From NCBI RefSeq assembly GCF_014655955.1, contig NZ_BNBO01000004.1, positions 124,001 to 188,000 of the forward strand: a stretch of DNA of 64,000 nucleotides, in the 5' to 3' direction. A model generated the notes under the pieces. That model was not told where the DNA came from, searched no databases, and worked only from the letters and a program-made list of their open reading frames with translations. Origin of the DNA: Kitasatospora indigofera. GTDB lineage: Bacteria > Actinomycetota > Actinomycetes > Streptomycetales > Streptomycetaceae. Shown piece after piece: positions 32,594 to 44,904 of the stretch. Both the position numbers and the translations under genes were made by a program. How positions within the stretch are numbered: the stretch's first letter is position 1; each line of letters begins with the position of its first letter.

Positions 32594-33733
32594 ATGGGCC
32601 TGACGAGCCACAAGGTACTGGCACTGGCGGTGCTGTTCGCCGTCCTGGTGACGGCCGGGACGGTCCGGATCTGGCCGCGGCTCGCCCGGCCCACCTGGAC
32701 GGCCGTGCTCGGCCGGCTCGGAACCCTCATGGCGACCCAGCTCGCCCTGCTGGCGGTGATCGGCCTGCTCGCCAACAACTACTTCGCCTTCTACAGCAGC
32801 TGGGACGACCTGCTGGGCCCGGGGGACGACGGCCCGGTCGAGATCCGGACGAAGCCGGACGCCCGGCACGACGGCCGGGTGGAGCCGCTCGGGCGGGTCC
32901 CGGTCAAGGGCGGCGGGGCGGTCGGCCGTGAGCCCGGGCAGGCCGGGGAGATCCAGCAGGTGCGGATCCCCGGCGCCACCACCGGGCTCAGCACCGAGGG
33001 CTACGTCTACCTGCCGCCGCAGTACTTCCGGCCGGAGTACGCGCACCGGACCTTCCCGGTGGTGATCGTCACCACCGGCTTCCCCGGCGACGCCAGGAAC
33101 CTGGTGACCAGGCTCAACTACCCCGGGGCCGCGCTCCGGCTGCTGCAGAGCGGCCGGATGCAGCCGACCGTGCTGGTGATGATGCGCCCGTCGCCGGCGA
33201 TGCCGGCGGACACCGAGTGCGAGGACGTCCCGGGGGGCCCGCAGTCCGACCGGTACTTCACCGAGGACGTCCCCCGGGCCGTCCGCGCGAGCTACCGGGT
33301 CTCCGCGGACCCGCAGGCCTGGGGGCTGATGGGCAACTCCACCGGCGGTTACTGCTCCCTCAAGCTGGCCATGCGCCACCCCGAGGTGTTCCCCACCGCG
33401 GTCTCGCTCTCCGGTTACTACCGCGCCGCCGAGGACGCGACCACCGGCGACCTGTTCCGCGGCAGCCCGCAGCGCCGGGACGACGCCGACCTGATCCGCC
33501 GGCTGGACCGCGCGCCGCACCCCAGGGTCGCCGTGCTGCTGGCCGGAACCCGCGAGGGGGACGGTGACTACCTGCGGCAGACGGAGGAGTTCGTGGCCGC
33601 CGTCCGGGCACCGATGAAGGTGTCGTTCAGCATGCTGAGGAGCGGCGGGCACAACTTCCAGACCTGGGAGCGGCTGTTGCCCTCCTCGCTGGAGTGGCTC
33701 TCCCAGCAGCTGAAGGTCCCGGCCGGGGCCTGA
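32594..33733 (+). CDS. Membrane-anchored esterase (antigen 85 / putative esterase family)
   Basis: A 379-residue protein with two N-terminal membrane helices, about 7-25 (VLALAVLFAVLVTAGTV) and about 45-62 (MATQLALLAVIGLLANNYF), then an extracytoplasmic alpha/beta hydrolase domain. The nucleophile elbow is GNSTGGYCSLKLAM (G-x-S-x-G-G) near residue 244, the acid residue probably in AGTREGDGDYLRQ, and the His in RSGGHNFQTWERLLP near 354. Length and layout match streptomycete putative esterases related to antigen 85 and the esterase D group. It may act on cell-envelope acyl esters; no substrate can be named. GTAGGA precedes the ATG. The 3' end carries a hairpin over the stop codon. Confidence 0.87.
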   Translation: MGLTSHKVLALAVLFAVLVTAGTVRIWPRLARPTWTAVLGRLGTLMATQLALLAVIGLLANNYFAFYSSWDDLLGPGDDGPVEIRTKPDARHDGRVEPLGRVPVKGGGAVGREPGQAGEIQQVRIPGATTGLSTEGYVYLPPQYFRPEYAHRTFPVVIVTTGFPGDARNLVTRLNYPGAALRLLQSGRMQPTVLVMMRPSPAMPADTECEDVPGGPQSDRYFTEDVPRAVRASYRVSADPQAWGLMGNSTGGYCSLKLAMRHPEVFPTAVSLSGYYRAAEDATTGDLFRGSPQRRDDADLIRRLDRAPHPRVAVLLAGTREGDGDYLRQTEEFVAAVRAPMKVSFSMLRSGGHNFQTWERLLPSSLEWLSQQLKVPAGA

Positions 33734-33741
33734 CCCCGGCC
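33721..33741. terminator. Short hairpin over the esterase stop codon
   Basis: GGCCGGGG (33721-33728) pairs with CCCCGGCC (33734-33741) around CCTGA, which includes the stop. It lies between convergent genes (the next, on the minus strand, ends at 33754) and could terminate both. Confidence 0.45.
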
Positions 33742-33753
33742 GGGCCGGTCCCG

Positions 33754-34086
33754 CTACGGCGCGACCGGTGCCAGGGTGCCGGTGTGCAGCTCGCCGACCC
33801 GGCCGCCCTCGCCCTCGTACGTCCAGAAGGCCCGGACGGTCAGCTCGGCGAGGTCCATCACATGGCTGACGGTGATGCCGCTCTGCTCGGTCCAGCTGAC
33901 GAAGTACTGCTCGGGGCCGACCTGTGCGACGTGCAGGGCGACGTCCTCCCACTGGCCGGCCGACTCGCCGAGGCCCTCCCAGCGCAGACGCTTCCCGTCG
34001 GCCGAGTAGGCGTTGCGGAACTCGGCGCCGTTGTCGACCTGGAAGAGGTAGGTACGGCCGGCGAAGGCGGGCAGTGGCGCGGTCAT
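33754..34086 (-). CDS. MoaF-like beta-barrel protein
   Basis: A 110-residue protein with an all-beta pattern: TYLFQVDNGAEFRNAYSADG, LRWEGLGESAGQWEDVALHV, AQVGPEQYFVSWTEQSGITV, then SHVMDLAELTVRAFWTYEG. The lipocalin-like layout and the VSW/SGITVSHVMDL motif are those of MoaF-domain proteins, linked in some bacteria to molybdenum-cofactor or monoamine genes. No molybdenum genes are nearby. The ATG at 34086 follows GAGGAC. It probably binds a small hydrophobic ligand or cofactor. The function is unproven. Confidence 0.72.
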   Translation of the reverse strand: MTAPLPAFAGRTYLFQVDNGAEFRNAYSADGKRLRWEGLGESAGQWEDVALHVAQVGPEQYFVSWTEQSGITVSHVMDLAELTVRAFWTYEGEGGRVGELHTGTLAPVAP

Positions 34087-34179
34087 GGCTGGGCTGTCCT
34101 CGTCGTCTCGTGTCGGTGGGGCACGACCGGTCGCCCGGGCGCGCCCCACCAACCTATCCGACGGTGTCGGGCTTTCGCC

Positions 34180-37434
<3,255 letters not shown>

Positions 37435-37519
37435 GACGGGACTCCTCGGGGCGGGCCGCCGGGTGGGGCGGCCGGTCGGGTGGGGGAGGAGCGCGCGGCC
37501 GGAGGCAGCGTCGAGCACC

Positions 37520-37531
37520 GCAAGATCTTGC
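37520..37531. promoter_or_regulatory. MalR-type operator 1 upstream of the amylase
   Basis: GCAAGATCTTGC is a 12-bp perfect palindrome 86 bases before the amylase start. The same CTTGCA/GCAAG-type boxes are known before streptomycete amylase and chitinase genes, where the LacI-family regulator MalR/Reg1 binds. Confidence 0.7.
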
Positions 37532-37602
37532 AGGCGCTGCGCCGTTGGGGCTCTTCACCGCTGCCCTGGGGGTGGGGAGGGCTTGCGGTGCCGCGATCCT
37601 GT

Positions 37603-37622
37603 CTTGCGCAAAGCTCTGCAAG
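37603..37622. promoter_or_regulatory. MalR-type operator 2 / upstream box
   Basis: CTTGCGCAAAGCTCTGCAAG contains inverted CTTGC and GCAAG half-sites, 72 bases beyond operator 1. The rest of 37435-37796 has no gene, only GC-rich spacer and, at 37700-37760, repeated GCCGGTG(C)GAG(T/C)GCCGCCGG units. Confidence 0.6.
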
Positions 37623-37796
37623 ATGTTTCAGGAGCGTACTCGTCCGTAAATCCGACGTAAAGAGGTTCGGAGCCACCGGCTCCGCCGGCCGCGTCCCCGG
37701 GCCGGTGCGAGCGCCGCCGGGCCGGTGCGAGTGCCGCCGGGCCGGTGTGAGCGCCGCCGGGTCCGCCGTCGCCGGGAACGCCCCGGGAACGACGAA

Positions 37797-37829
37797 GCCG
37801 CCCGCACCCCGGTGCGGGGTGCGGGCGGC
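37797..37829 (-). terminator. Hairpin terminator after the RNase gene
   Basis: GCCGCCCGCACCCC (37797-37810) pairs perfectly over 14 bp with 37816-37829 around a five-base loop. It lies 40 bases beyond the stop of the minus-strand RNase gene. Confidence 0.75.
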
Positions 37830-37868
37830 GGCGGTGCGCCGGGTCGCCGGGCGGGCGGTACGGCCGGG

Positions 37869-38264
37869 TCAGCAGCCGAAGTTGACCTTGCGGAAGGTCG
37901 CGTAGTGATCGGCCGTGTAGTAGTCCTCGTGGTACACCTTGCCGGTCACCATCCGGCGCGCGCCTCTGGTCGAGGAGCCGGGCGTCTTGACGGTGTACTC
38001 GTGGTAGTAGCCGGTGCTCTGCGAGGGCAGTACGCCCTCCCGGTTCTGGAACACGATCCCGTCCTGCGAGTACGGGAACGGCCCGTTCGTGGCGATCAGG
38101 TTCAGGGTGTCCCTCGCCTGGCTGGGCAGGGCGGTGAGACAGACGGTGCCGCTGACGGTGGCATGGGCGTCGGCGGCGAACACGGCGGTCGGGGCCAGGG
38201 TGAGCAGGCCGACGGCCACGACGGAGGCGGCGCGGGTCTGCAACGCGCGTAGAGTGTTTCGCAT
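37869..38264 (-). CDS. Secreted guanyl-specific ribonuclease (RNase Sa family)
   Basis: A 131-residue exported microbial RNase. The Tat/Sec-type signal (RNTLRALQTRAASVVAVGLL) ends near FAADAHA, leaving a mature enzyme of about 96 residues almost colinear with RNase Sa: VSGTVCLTALPSQARDTLNL, IATNGPFPYSQDGIVFQNRE, GYYHEYTVKTPGSSTRGARR, EDYYTADHYATFRKVNFGC. The catalytic residues equivalent to RNase Sa Glu54, Arg65 and His85 are present in YHEYTV, TRGARR and ADHYATF. The two Cys (near the N-terminus and the last residue) match the single disulfide. It cleaves RNA after guanosine, outside the cell. No barstar-like inhibitor gene lies next to it. Confidence 0.95.
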   Translation of the reverse strand: MRNTLRALQTRAASVVAVGLLTLAPTAVFAADAHATVSGTVCLTALPSQARDTLNLIATNGPFPYSQDGIVFQNREGVLPSQSTGYYHEYTVKTPGSSTRGARRMVTGKVYHEDYYTADHYATFRKVNFGC

Positions 38265-38550
38265 GGCAGCAGTCTGAGGCTCGCCCGAGCGCCCGCGGAA
38301 GGCATCCGGCGGCCCTGCGGATACTCTTCATGTACGCGTAACTGCCGTGGAACCCGGGCGACTTCAACCGTCCGCCGATCCGCCGGACCCGCACCGCGCG
38401 CACACCCGGCGGGCACCCCGTGAGCACCGGCCGCCCGGAGTGCGGGGCCGCCCGCAGCCCGCCGGATAACCACCTGCGCGCCGGCCCGCCCCGGGTTAGC
38501 GTGAGGCCGTCCCCGTCCGGGGGCCGGGGCGGAGAGAGCGGGGTCCGGAG

Positions 38551-39240
38551 TTGAGGTCCGATCAGGTGCTGGTGTTCGACGCCGACGACACGTTGTGGGA
38601 GAACAACGTGGTCTTCGAGCGGGTCATCGCGGACTTCCTGGACTGGCTGGCCCATCCGTCCCTCGGCCGGGCCGAGCTGCGGGCCGTCCTGGACGAGGTC
38701 CAGTCGGCCAACGCGGTCACCCACGGCTACGGCAGCCGGATGCTGGTCCGCAGTCTCCGGGACTGCGTCGCGCGGCTGCGCGGCCGGCCCGCCACGGCGG
38801 TGGAGAGCGCCGAGATCGACGCCCTGGCCGCGGTGCTGATCAGCCACCAGGTCGAGCCGGTCCCCGGGGCGGCCGAGACGCTGGCCCGCCTCGGCGAGCG
38901 CCACACCCTGCTGCTGCTCACCAAGGGTGACACCGAGGAGCAGCAGCGGAAGATCGACTCCTCCGGGCTGGCGCGGTACTTCCGCGCGCTGGAGATCGTC
39001 CCGGAGAAGGACGAGGCCACCTACCGGCGCTTCGTCGCCGCGCACGGGATCGTGCCCGCCGACGGCTGGATGATCGGCAACTCCCCGAAGTCGGACATCC
39101 TGCCCGCCCGCCGGGCCGGCCTGAACGCCGTCTTCATCCCCAACGACAACACCTGGGTGCTGGAGCACACCGAGCTGGACCCGGACGACCCCGGTGTGCT
39201 GCGCCTGCGCGGCATCACCGAACTCCTGGACCACTTCTGA
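38551..39240 (+). CDS. HAD-superfamily hydrolase
   Basis: A 229-residue HAD phosphatase-like protein. Motif I VLVFDADDTLWENN (nucleophile Asp near 10) opens the protein, an alpha-helical cap follows (about 20-95), motif II is LLLLTKGDTEEQQRK, the motif III Lys is in IVPEKDEATYRRF, and motif IV is WMIGNSPKSDILPARRAGLN. This is the pattern of small-molecule phosphatases, but the substrate is unknown. The start is uncertain: TTG 38551 touches the likely Shine-Dalgarno (GGAG), and an in-frame GTG at 38566 would still keep motif I. It is divergent from the RNase gene across 286 bases that hold no other gene. Confidence 0.87.
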   Translation: MRSDQVLVFDADDTLWENNVVFERVIADFLDWLAHPSLGRAELRAVLDEVQSANAVTHGYGSRMLVRSLRDCVARLRGRPATAVESAEIDALAAVLISHQVEPVPGAAETLARLGERHTLLLLTKGDTEEQQRKIDSSGLARYFRALEIVPEKDEATYRRFVAAHGIVPADGWMIGNSPKSDILPARRAGLNAVFIPNDNTWVLEHTELDPDDPGVLRLRGITELLDHF

Positions 39241-39286
39241 GCCCGGTGCGCGGCCCCGGACACCCGCCCACGGAAGGCCCGACCCG

Positions 39287-39760
39287 ATGACCGACCCGAT
39301 GACCGCCCGCACGCCCGGCCCGGTGGCCGCCACCGCCCGCGTCCCCGCCCCCGTGCCCACCGTCTCCTGCGTCTTCGTCTGCCACGACGGCGCCGGCCGG
39401 GTGCTGCTGGCCCGGCGCGGCGCCGGCGCCCGGGACGAGCCGGGCACCTGGGACACCGGCGCGGGGGCGCTGGAGTTCGGCGAGACCTTCGAGGCCGCGG
39501 TGGCCCGCGAGGTCCAGGAGGAGTACACCGCCCCGGCCCTGGCGGTCGAGACGATCGGGGTGCGCAACGTCCTGCGGGCCGAGCCGGCCTCGCACTGGGT
39601 GGCGGTGGTCTTCGCGGTCGAGGTGGACCCGGCCCGGGTGGCGATCGGCGAGCCGCACAAGTTCGACGAACTGGGCTGGTTCACGCCGGACGCGCTGCCC
39701 TCGCCGCAGCACTCGCAGCTCGCCCCGACGCTCGCGCTGTACCGGTCCGGCCGGGCCTGA
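39287..39760 (+). CDS. Nudix hydrolase
   Basis: A 157-residue Nudix protein. The Nudix box runs from GALEFGETFEAAVARE to VQEEYTA (about 65-87); the last Gly of the consensus is replaced (Thr), while the metal-binding RE..EE core is intact. VSCVFVCHDGAGRVLLARRG and GTWDTGAGALE precede it, and FDELGWFTPDALP follows. Such proteins hydrolyse nucleoside-diphosphate derivatives, e.g. oxidised nucleotides or NDP-sugars; the substrate is unknown. ATG 39287 follows GGAAGG at nine bases; a second in-frame ATG is 12 bases later. It follows the HAD gene by 46 bases and may be cotranscribed with it. Confidence 0.87.
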   Translation: MTDPMTARTPGPVAATARVPAPVPTVSCVFVCHDGAGRVLLARRGAGARDEPGTWDTGAGALEFGETFEAAVAREVQEEYTAPALAVETIGVRNVLRAEPASHWVAVVFAVEVDPARVAIGEPHKFDELGWFTPDALPSPQHSQLAPTLALYRSGRA

Positions 39761-39877
39761 CCGCCGCTCCCGCCGGTGCCCGGCGGGTGCCGGTCGCGGC
39801 TCTCATCCGGTGCCGTCGGCCGGTGCGTCGGTCCGGTGCGCGGGGCCCGGGCGTCAGGCCGGTGCACCCCCGGGGGG

Positions 39878-40468
39878 TCACTCCGGGACGACGGCGACCT
39901 CGAACGGCTGCCGGTTGTCGGACGTGTCCGGGTCGTCCGGGCCGACCACCACGACCCGGCCCCCGGTCAGCGTGCTGGGGGCCGGGGTGTCCGCCCCGAC
40001 CCGGAGCGGCACCAGCGCGGTGGCACTGCGCAGCGAGGACAGCCCGGGCGGGAACGAGCAGCGCACCCGGCGGCCGTCCTCGGAGACCTGGCACGTCTCG
40101 GGGAAGAACGGCCCCTCGGCCCGGGTGCCGGCCGGCAGCACGACCAGCACGGTGAAGCCGGCGGCCGTCCGGTCCGGACCGCCGTTGGTCACGAAGGCGT
40201 GCACGGTGGTGCTGCCCCCGGGGTGGACGGCCTCCGGGTCGCTCCGCCCCACGTGGAGGTCGGACACCGCGCGGCCCTGCGGCCCGCCGCCGTCCGGCGC
40301 GGGTCCGCCCGCGGCCCGCCCGCTCGGGCCGGCCGCGTCGGCCGTACCGCCGGCACCGGTGTCCGCGAGTCCCGCCGCCGACGGCGCTCCGGTGCCCGCG
40401 CCGAGCGCCAGCACGGCGCAGACCGCCACCAGGAGTCTGCGTACCAAGCCTCGGGACAACGTCCTCAC
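39878..40468 (-). CDS. Secreted DUF11-like beta-sandwich protein
   Basis: A 196-residue exported protein. The signal peptide (LVRRLLVAVCAVLALGAGTG) begins after a GTG start. A Gly/Ala-rich linker of about 40 residues precedes one DUF11/CARDB-like domain: DLHVGRSDPEAVHPGGSTTV, HAFVTNGGPDRTAAGFTVLV, LPAGTRAEGPFFPETCQVSE, VRCSFPPGLSSLRSATALVP and DDPDTSDNRQPFEVAVV. These domains usually occur in surface or secreted proteins as structural repeats. Two Cys could form a disulfide. The function is unknown, and no anchoring motif is seen. It ends 117 bases from the Nudix gene, convergent to it. Confidence 0.7.
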   Translation of the reverse strand: MRTLSRGLVRRLLVAVCAVLALGAGTGAPSAAGLADTGAGGTADAAGPSGRAAGGPAPDGGGPQGRAVSDLHVGRSDPEAVHPGGSTTVHAFVTNGGPDRTAAGFTVLVVLPAGTRAEGPFFPETCQVSEDGRRVRCSFPPGLSSLRSATALVPLRVGADTPAPSTLTGGRVVVVGPDDPDTSDNRQPFEVAVVPE

Positions 40469-40721
40469 CCGCCCAATGCCTCACCGGCCCGTCACCGCGC
40501 GCGCCGCCTCGGCACAAGAGTGAACCGCCGGGCGGCGGCAGGCCGGGAAACACTCCGGCGCTGCTCGAACGAGTGAACGCCGGTGTCCGGCGACTGCCGC
40601 ACGCCGCGCCGTCGGCACCGTCGGGCGGTCGTTCGCGCCGTCCAGGCCGTCGCAGGCCGTGGCAGGCCGTCCCTGTCGTCCCGGTGGCCGGGCGTCGACG
40701 ACGGCGGGGCGTCAGGGCCGG

Positions 40722-41519
40722 TCAGGGGGCCAGGACCTGGCCGAGCCGCGCCGCGATGTGCCGCATCACCGGTACCAGCGAGGCGCTGCCGGCCTGCTCC
40801 TCCAGCGCCCGGATGCGTGCCTCCGGCCCGGACACCGACAGGGCGGTGGGGGTCGGCGCGCCGGGGACGGCCACCGCGATGCAGCGGACGCCAATCTCCT
40901 GCTCCTGGTCGTCCACCACGTAGCCGCGCTCGCGCGCCTCGGCCAGGTGGGCGAGGAGCAGCCGCGGGTCGGTCAGGGTGTACGAGGTGTGCGCGGGGAG
41001 CGGGCCCGGGCCGAGCACGGCGCGGGCCTCGTCCTCCGGCAGCTGGGCCAGCAGCGCCTTGCCGACGCCGGTGCAGTGCGGCTGGACCCGCCGTCCGACC
41101 TCGGTGAACATCCGCATCGAGCGGCGGGACTGGACCTGCCCGACGTAGACCACCTCGCCGCCCTCCAGGACGGCCAGGTTGGCGGTCTCGCCGGTGGCCT
41201 CCATCAGCTCGGCCAGGTACGGGCGGGCCCAGCTGCCGAGCAGCCGGCCGGCCGTCTCGCCCAGCCGGATCAGCCGCGGGCCGAGGGTGTACCGGCGCGC
41301 GGTGTCCTGGCGGACATATCCCTGTTGGACGAGGGTACGAACCAGGCGGTGGATGGTGGGCATGGGCAGGCCCGAGGAGGCCGAGAGTTCGCTGAGCGTC
41401 GCCACTCCGCCCGCGTCCGCCAGCGCCTCCAGCAGCTGAAAGGCGCGTTCGACGGACTGCACGCCGCCGCTCGCGCGGTCGGTGCCTGTCGTCGATGCTG
41501 TGTCGGGGGTCGCAACCAC
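40722..41519 (-). CDS. allR: IclR-family regulator of the allantoin/glyoxylate genes (AllR-like)
   Basis: A 265-residue IclR regulator. The HTH is at about 20-75 (GVQSVERAFQLLEALADAGG, TLSELSASSGLPMPTIHRLV, then RRYTLGPRLIRLG), and the effector domain has QPHCTGVGKALLAQLPEDEA and EIGVRCIAVAVPGAPTPTAL. It is divergent from malate synthase and stands at the head of the purine/allantoin island, as does AllR of Streptomyces coelicolor, a repressor that responds to allantoin-pathway intermediates. The shared gap holds a palindrome that recurs before three other genes of the island, the best candidate for its operator. The GTG start fits the family N-terminus. The symbol is by context and family, not proof. 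Confidence 0.82.
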   Translation of the reverse strand: MVATPDTASTTGTDRASGGVQSVERAFQLLEALADAGGVATLSELSASSGLPMPTIHRLVRTLVQQGYVRQDTARRYTLGPRLIRLGETAGRLLGSWARPYLAELMEATGETANLAVLEGGEVVYVGQVQSRRSMRMFTEVGRRVQPHCTGVGKALLAQLPEDEARAVLGPGPLPAHTSYTLTDPRLLLAHLAEARERGYVVDDQEQEIGVRCIAVAVPGAPTPTALSVSGPEARIRALEEQAGSASLVPVMRHIAARLGQVLAP

Positions 41520-41567
41520 CGGCGTTCCCTTCGCTGTCGGGGGAGGAGTAGAGTCCCAGCGATCACC

Positions 41568-41607
41568 TCAACAAACCGTTGAAATTCTGTATCGCGGAAA
41601 CTAGTCT
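41568..41607 (+). promoter_or_regulatory. Malate synthase promoter with AllR-type operator
   Basis: The operator-like palindrome TCAAC-AAACC-GTTGA (41568-41582) overlaps the -35 box TTGAAA (41579-41584). After 17 bases comes the -10 box TAGTCT (41602-41607). Binding there would block aceB and probably allR on the other side. Confidence 0.7.
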
Positions 41608-41709
41608 CCACCTTACAGAATCAAACCCGCTACCACGCGGGTTCAGATCAAGGAAGTTCCCACCGGAGCTCCCTTCGCCAGGCTCAACCGTCCAAGGAGT
41701 GTCCTGCCC

Positions 41710-43362
<1,653 letters not shown>

Positions 43363-43606
43363 GCCCCAATCTATCCAGCCGTGACCGGACTGCCGCCTTC
43401 CAAGCTGTAGCACTGGTCACGGACATTGCTCCGTTCCGTACGGCGCGCGGATCCTTCGCGCCACCGCGTCCGGCACCTCCCCCGAGGGGGTGCCGGCGCG
43501 TCCGTTGCCGGCGGCCCGGCCGGGGGGACCTCCGTGGTCCGACCCCCGGCCGGGCCGTCCGGCATGTCCGGCCCCGCCACCGCGGCGGTGCCAGGAGGAG
43601 GCCCTG

Positions 43607-43993
43607 ATGGCCCGTATCTTCTTCAACGGCCAGGCGATGGCCGGCGGCCCGTTCCACGCCTCGGTGGCGGACGGCCTGATCGGCCCGGTCCGCACCGCGC
43701 CCGGCTACCGGTTCTTCTCGATCGGCGACGTCTGCCCCGGCCTGCTCCCGGCCCCGGGCACCGGCACCGCGATCGAGGGCGAGCTGTACGACATCACCCT
43801 GGAGCACCTGCGGGACGTGATCCTGCCCGGCGAGCCGCGCGAGCTGGAGCTGGGCGTCATCGAGCTGGCCGACGGCAGCGCCTGCCTGTCGATGCTGCTG
43901 GCCCGCGGCGAGCAGGAGAAGGGCGTCCACAAGGAGATCACCGAGTACGGCGGGTGGCGCGCCTACCTGGCCACGCTGGGCCGCACCGCCTGA
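43607..43993 (+). CDS. Allophanate hydrolase-related (gamma-glutamylcyclotransferase-fold) protein
   Basis: A 128-residue stand-alone protein resembling the C-terminal domain of allophanate hydrolase (AtzF-type): RIFFNGQAMAGGPFHASVAD, YRFFSIGDVCPGLLPAPGTG, the block AIEGELYDITLEHLRDVILP, and EPRELELGVIELADGSACLS. A very strong AGGAGGAG precedes the ATG. It lies between malate synthase and the deaminase genes, so a role in urea, allophanate or ureidoglycolate handling is reasonable. The amidase part of allophanate hydrolase, with its Ser-Ser-Lys triad, is absent. The catalytic function is unknown. Confidence 0.78.
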   Translation: MARIFFNGQAMAGGPFHASVADGLIGPVRTAPGYRFFSIGDVCPGLLPAPGTGTAIEGELYDITLEHLRDVILPGEPRELELGVIELADGSACLSMLLARGEQEKGVHKEITEYGGWRAYLATLGRTA

Positions 43994-44091
43994 GACCCCG
44001 CCCGTGGGGGCGTCCGGGCGGCGGCCGCGGGCGGCCGGGAGCGGCGTGGCGATGTGGCCACCGCCAGGGCCTGACCGGCCCCCGGCCGCCG

Positions 44092-44159
44092 CGGCCACGC
44101 CCGTTGGTCGGCCACGCCCGTTGGTCGGCCACGCCCGTCGATCGGCCACGCCCGTTGTC
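44092..44159. repeat. Four tandem copies of a 17-bp repeat
   Basis: CGGCCACGCCCGTTGGT occurs twice exactly (44092, 44109) and twice with small changes (44126, 44143), just before the DUF4240 gene (start 44185). It may affect that gene's promoter or simply be a slippage-prone tract. Confidence 0.8.
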
Positions 44160-44184
44160 GGTCCCCCCGGGCAGGATGCCGGGC

Positions 44185-44688
44185 ATGGACACCGACACCT
44201 TCTGGCGGCTCCTCGCCGATGCCCGGGCCCAGGCGTACGACGAGGAGCAGCAGGCCGAGAACCTCACCGGCCTCCTGGCCGCGCTTGCGCCCGAGGAGAT
44301 CATCGCCTTCGAGCGGCTCTACTCCGGGCACCACGACCGCGCGTACACCTGGAGGCTCTGGGCGGCCGGGTACGTCATCAACGGCGGCTGCAGCGACGAC
44401 GGGTTCGACTACTTCCGCGACTGGCTGATCGCCCGCGGCCGGGCCTGCTACGAGCAGGCGCTGGCGGACCCGGACGGGCTGGCGGACATGTTCTGGGCCG
44501 ATGGCGAACTCGCCGAGGCCGAGTCGGTCGGGTACGCGGCGTACCACGCGTACGAGCGGGTCACCGGCGCCGAACTGCCCTACCCGGAGGTCGCCGCCGG
44601 CGCCGCGCGCACCGCTCCGGCCGGTGAGCCGTGGGAGGAGGAGGATCTCGCGGACCTGCTGCCGAAGCTCTCGGCCCGCTTCGGCTGA
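44185..44688 (+). CDS. DUF4240 domain protein
   Basis: A 167-residue cytosolic protein, DUF4240 family: MDTDTFWRLLADARAQAYDE, ALAPEEIIAFERLYSGHHDR, the block AAGYVINGGCSDDGFDYFRD, WLIARGRACYEQALADPDGL and SVGYAAYHAYERVTGAELPY. The family is common in Streptomyces, has no known activity and often sits alone. The ATG at 44185 is chosen because AGGA lies eight bases upstream; an in-frame ATG at 44176 would put that site inside the gene. It converges with the deaminase gene across a strong terminator. Confidence 0.85.
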   Translation: MDTDTFWRLLADARAQAYDEEQQAENLTGLLAALAPEEIIAFERLYSGHHDRAYTWRLWAAGYVINGGCSDDGFDYFRDWLIARGRACYEQALADPDGLADMFWADGELAEAESVGYAAYHAYERVTGAELPYPEVAAGAARTAPAGEPWEEEDLADLLPKLSARFG

Positions 44689-44755
44689 CCGGCCGCCGGG
44701 CCGAGCTGCTGCCCGGCCACCCGGTCCGGCGGCACCCGCCCGCTCCCGGGCACGC

Positions 44756-44792
44756 CGCAGCCCCGGACCCTCGCCGTGGGTCCGGGGCTGCG
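44756..44792. terminator. Bidirectional terminator between DUF4240 and the deaminase gene
   Basis: CGCAGCCCCGGACCC (44756-44770) pairs perfectly over 15 bp with 44778-44792 around TCGCCGT. It lies 67 bases after the DUF4240 stop and about 110 bases beyond the 3' end of the deaminase gene on the other strand. Confidence 0.75.
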
Positions 44793-44904
44793 TTCCGTTC
44801 GCCCCGGGGGGCTCACGGAGTCCGGGTCACGCACCGTCCCTGGGCGGACCCGGAGTTGCGGGGTCGCGGGCGCCGCCGGGCGGCGGCCGCGAGGGGAGGG
44901 AGGT

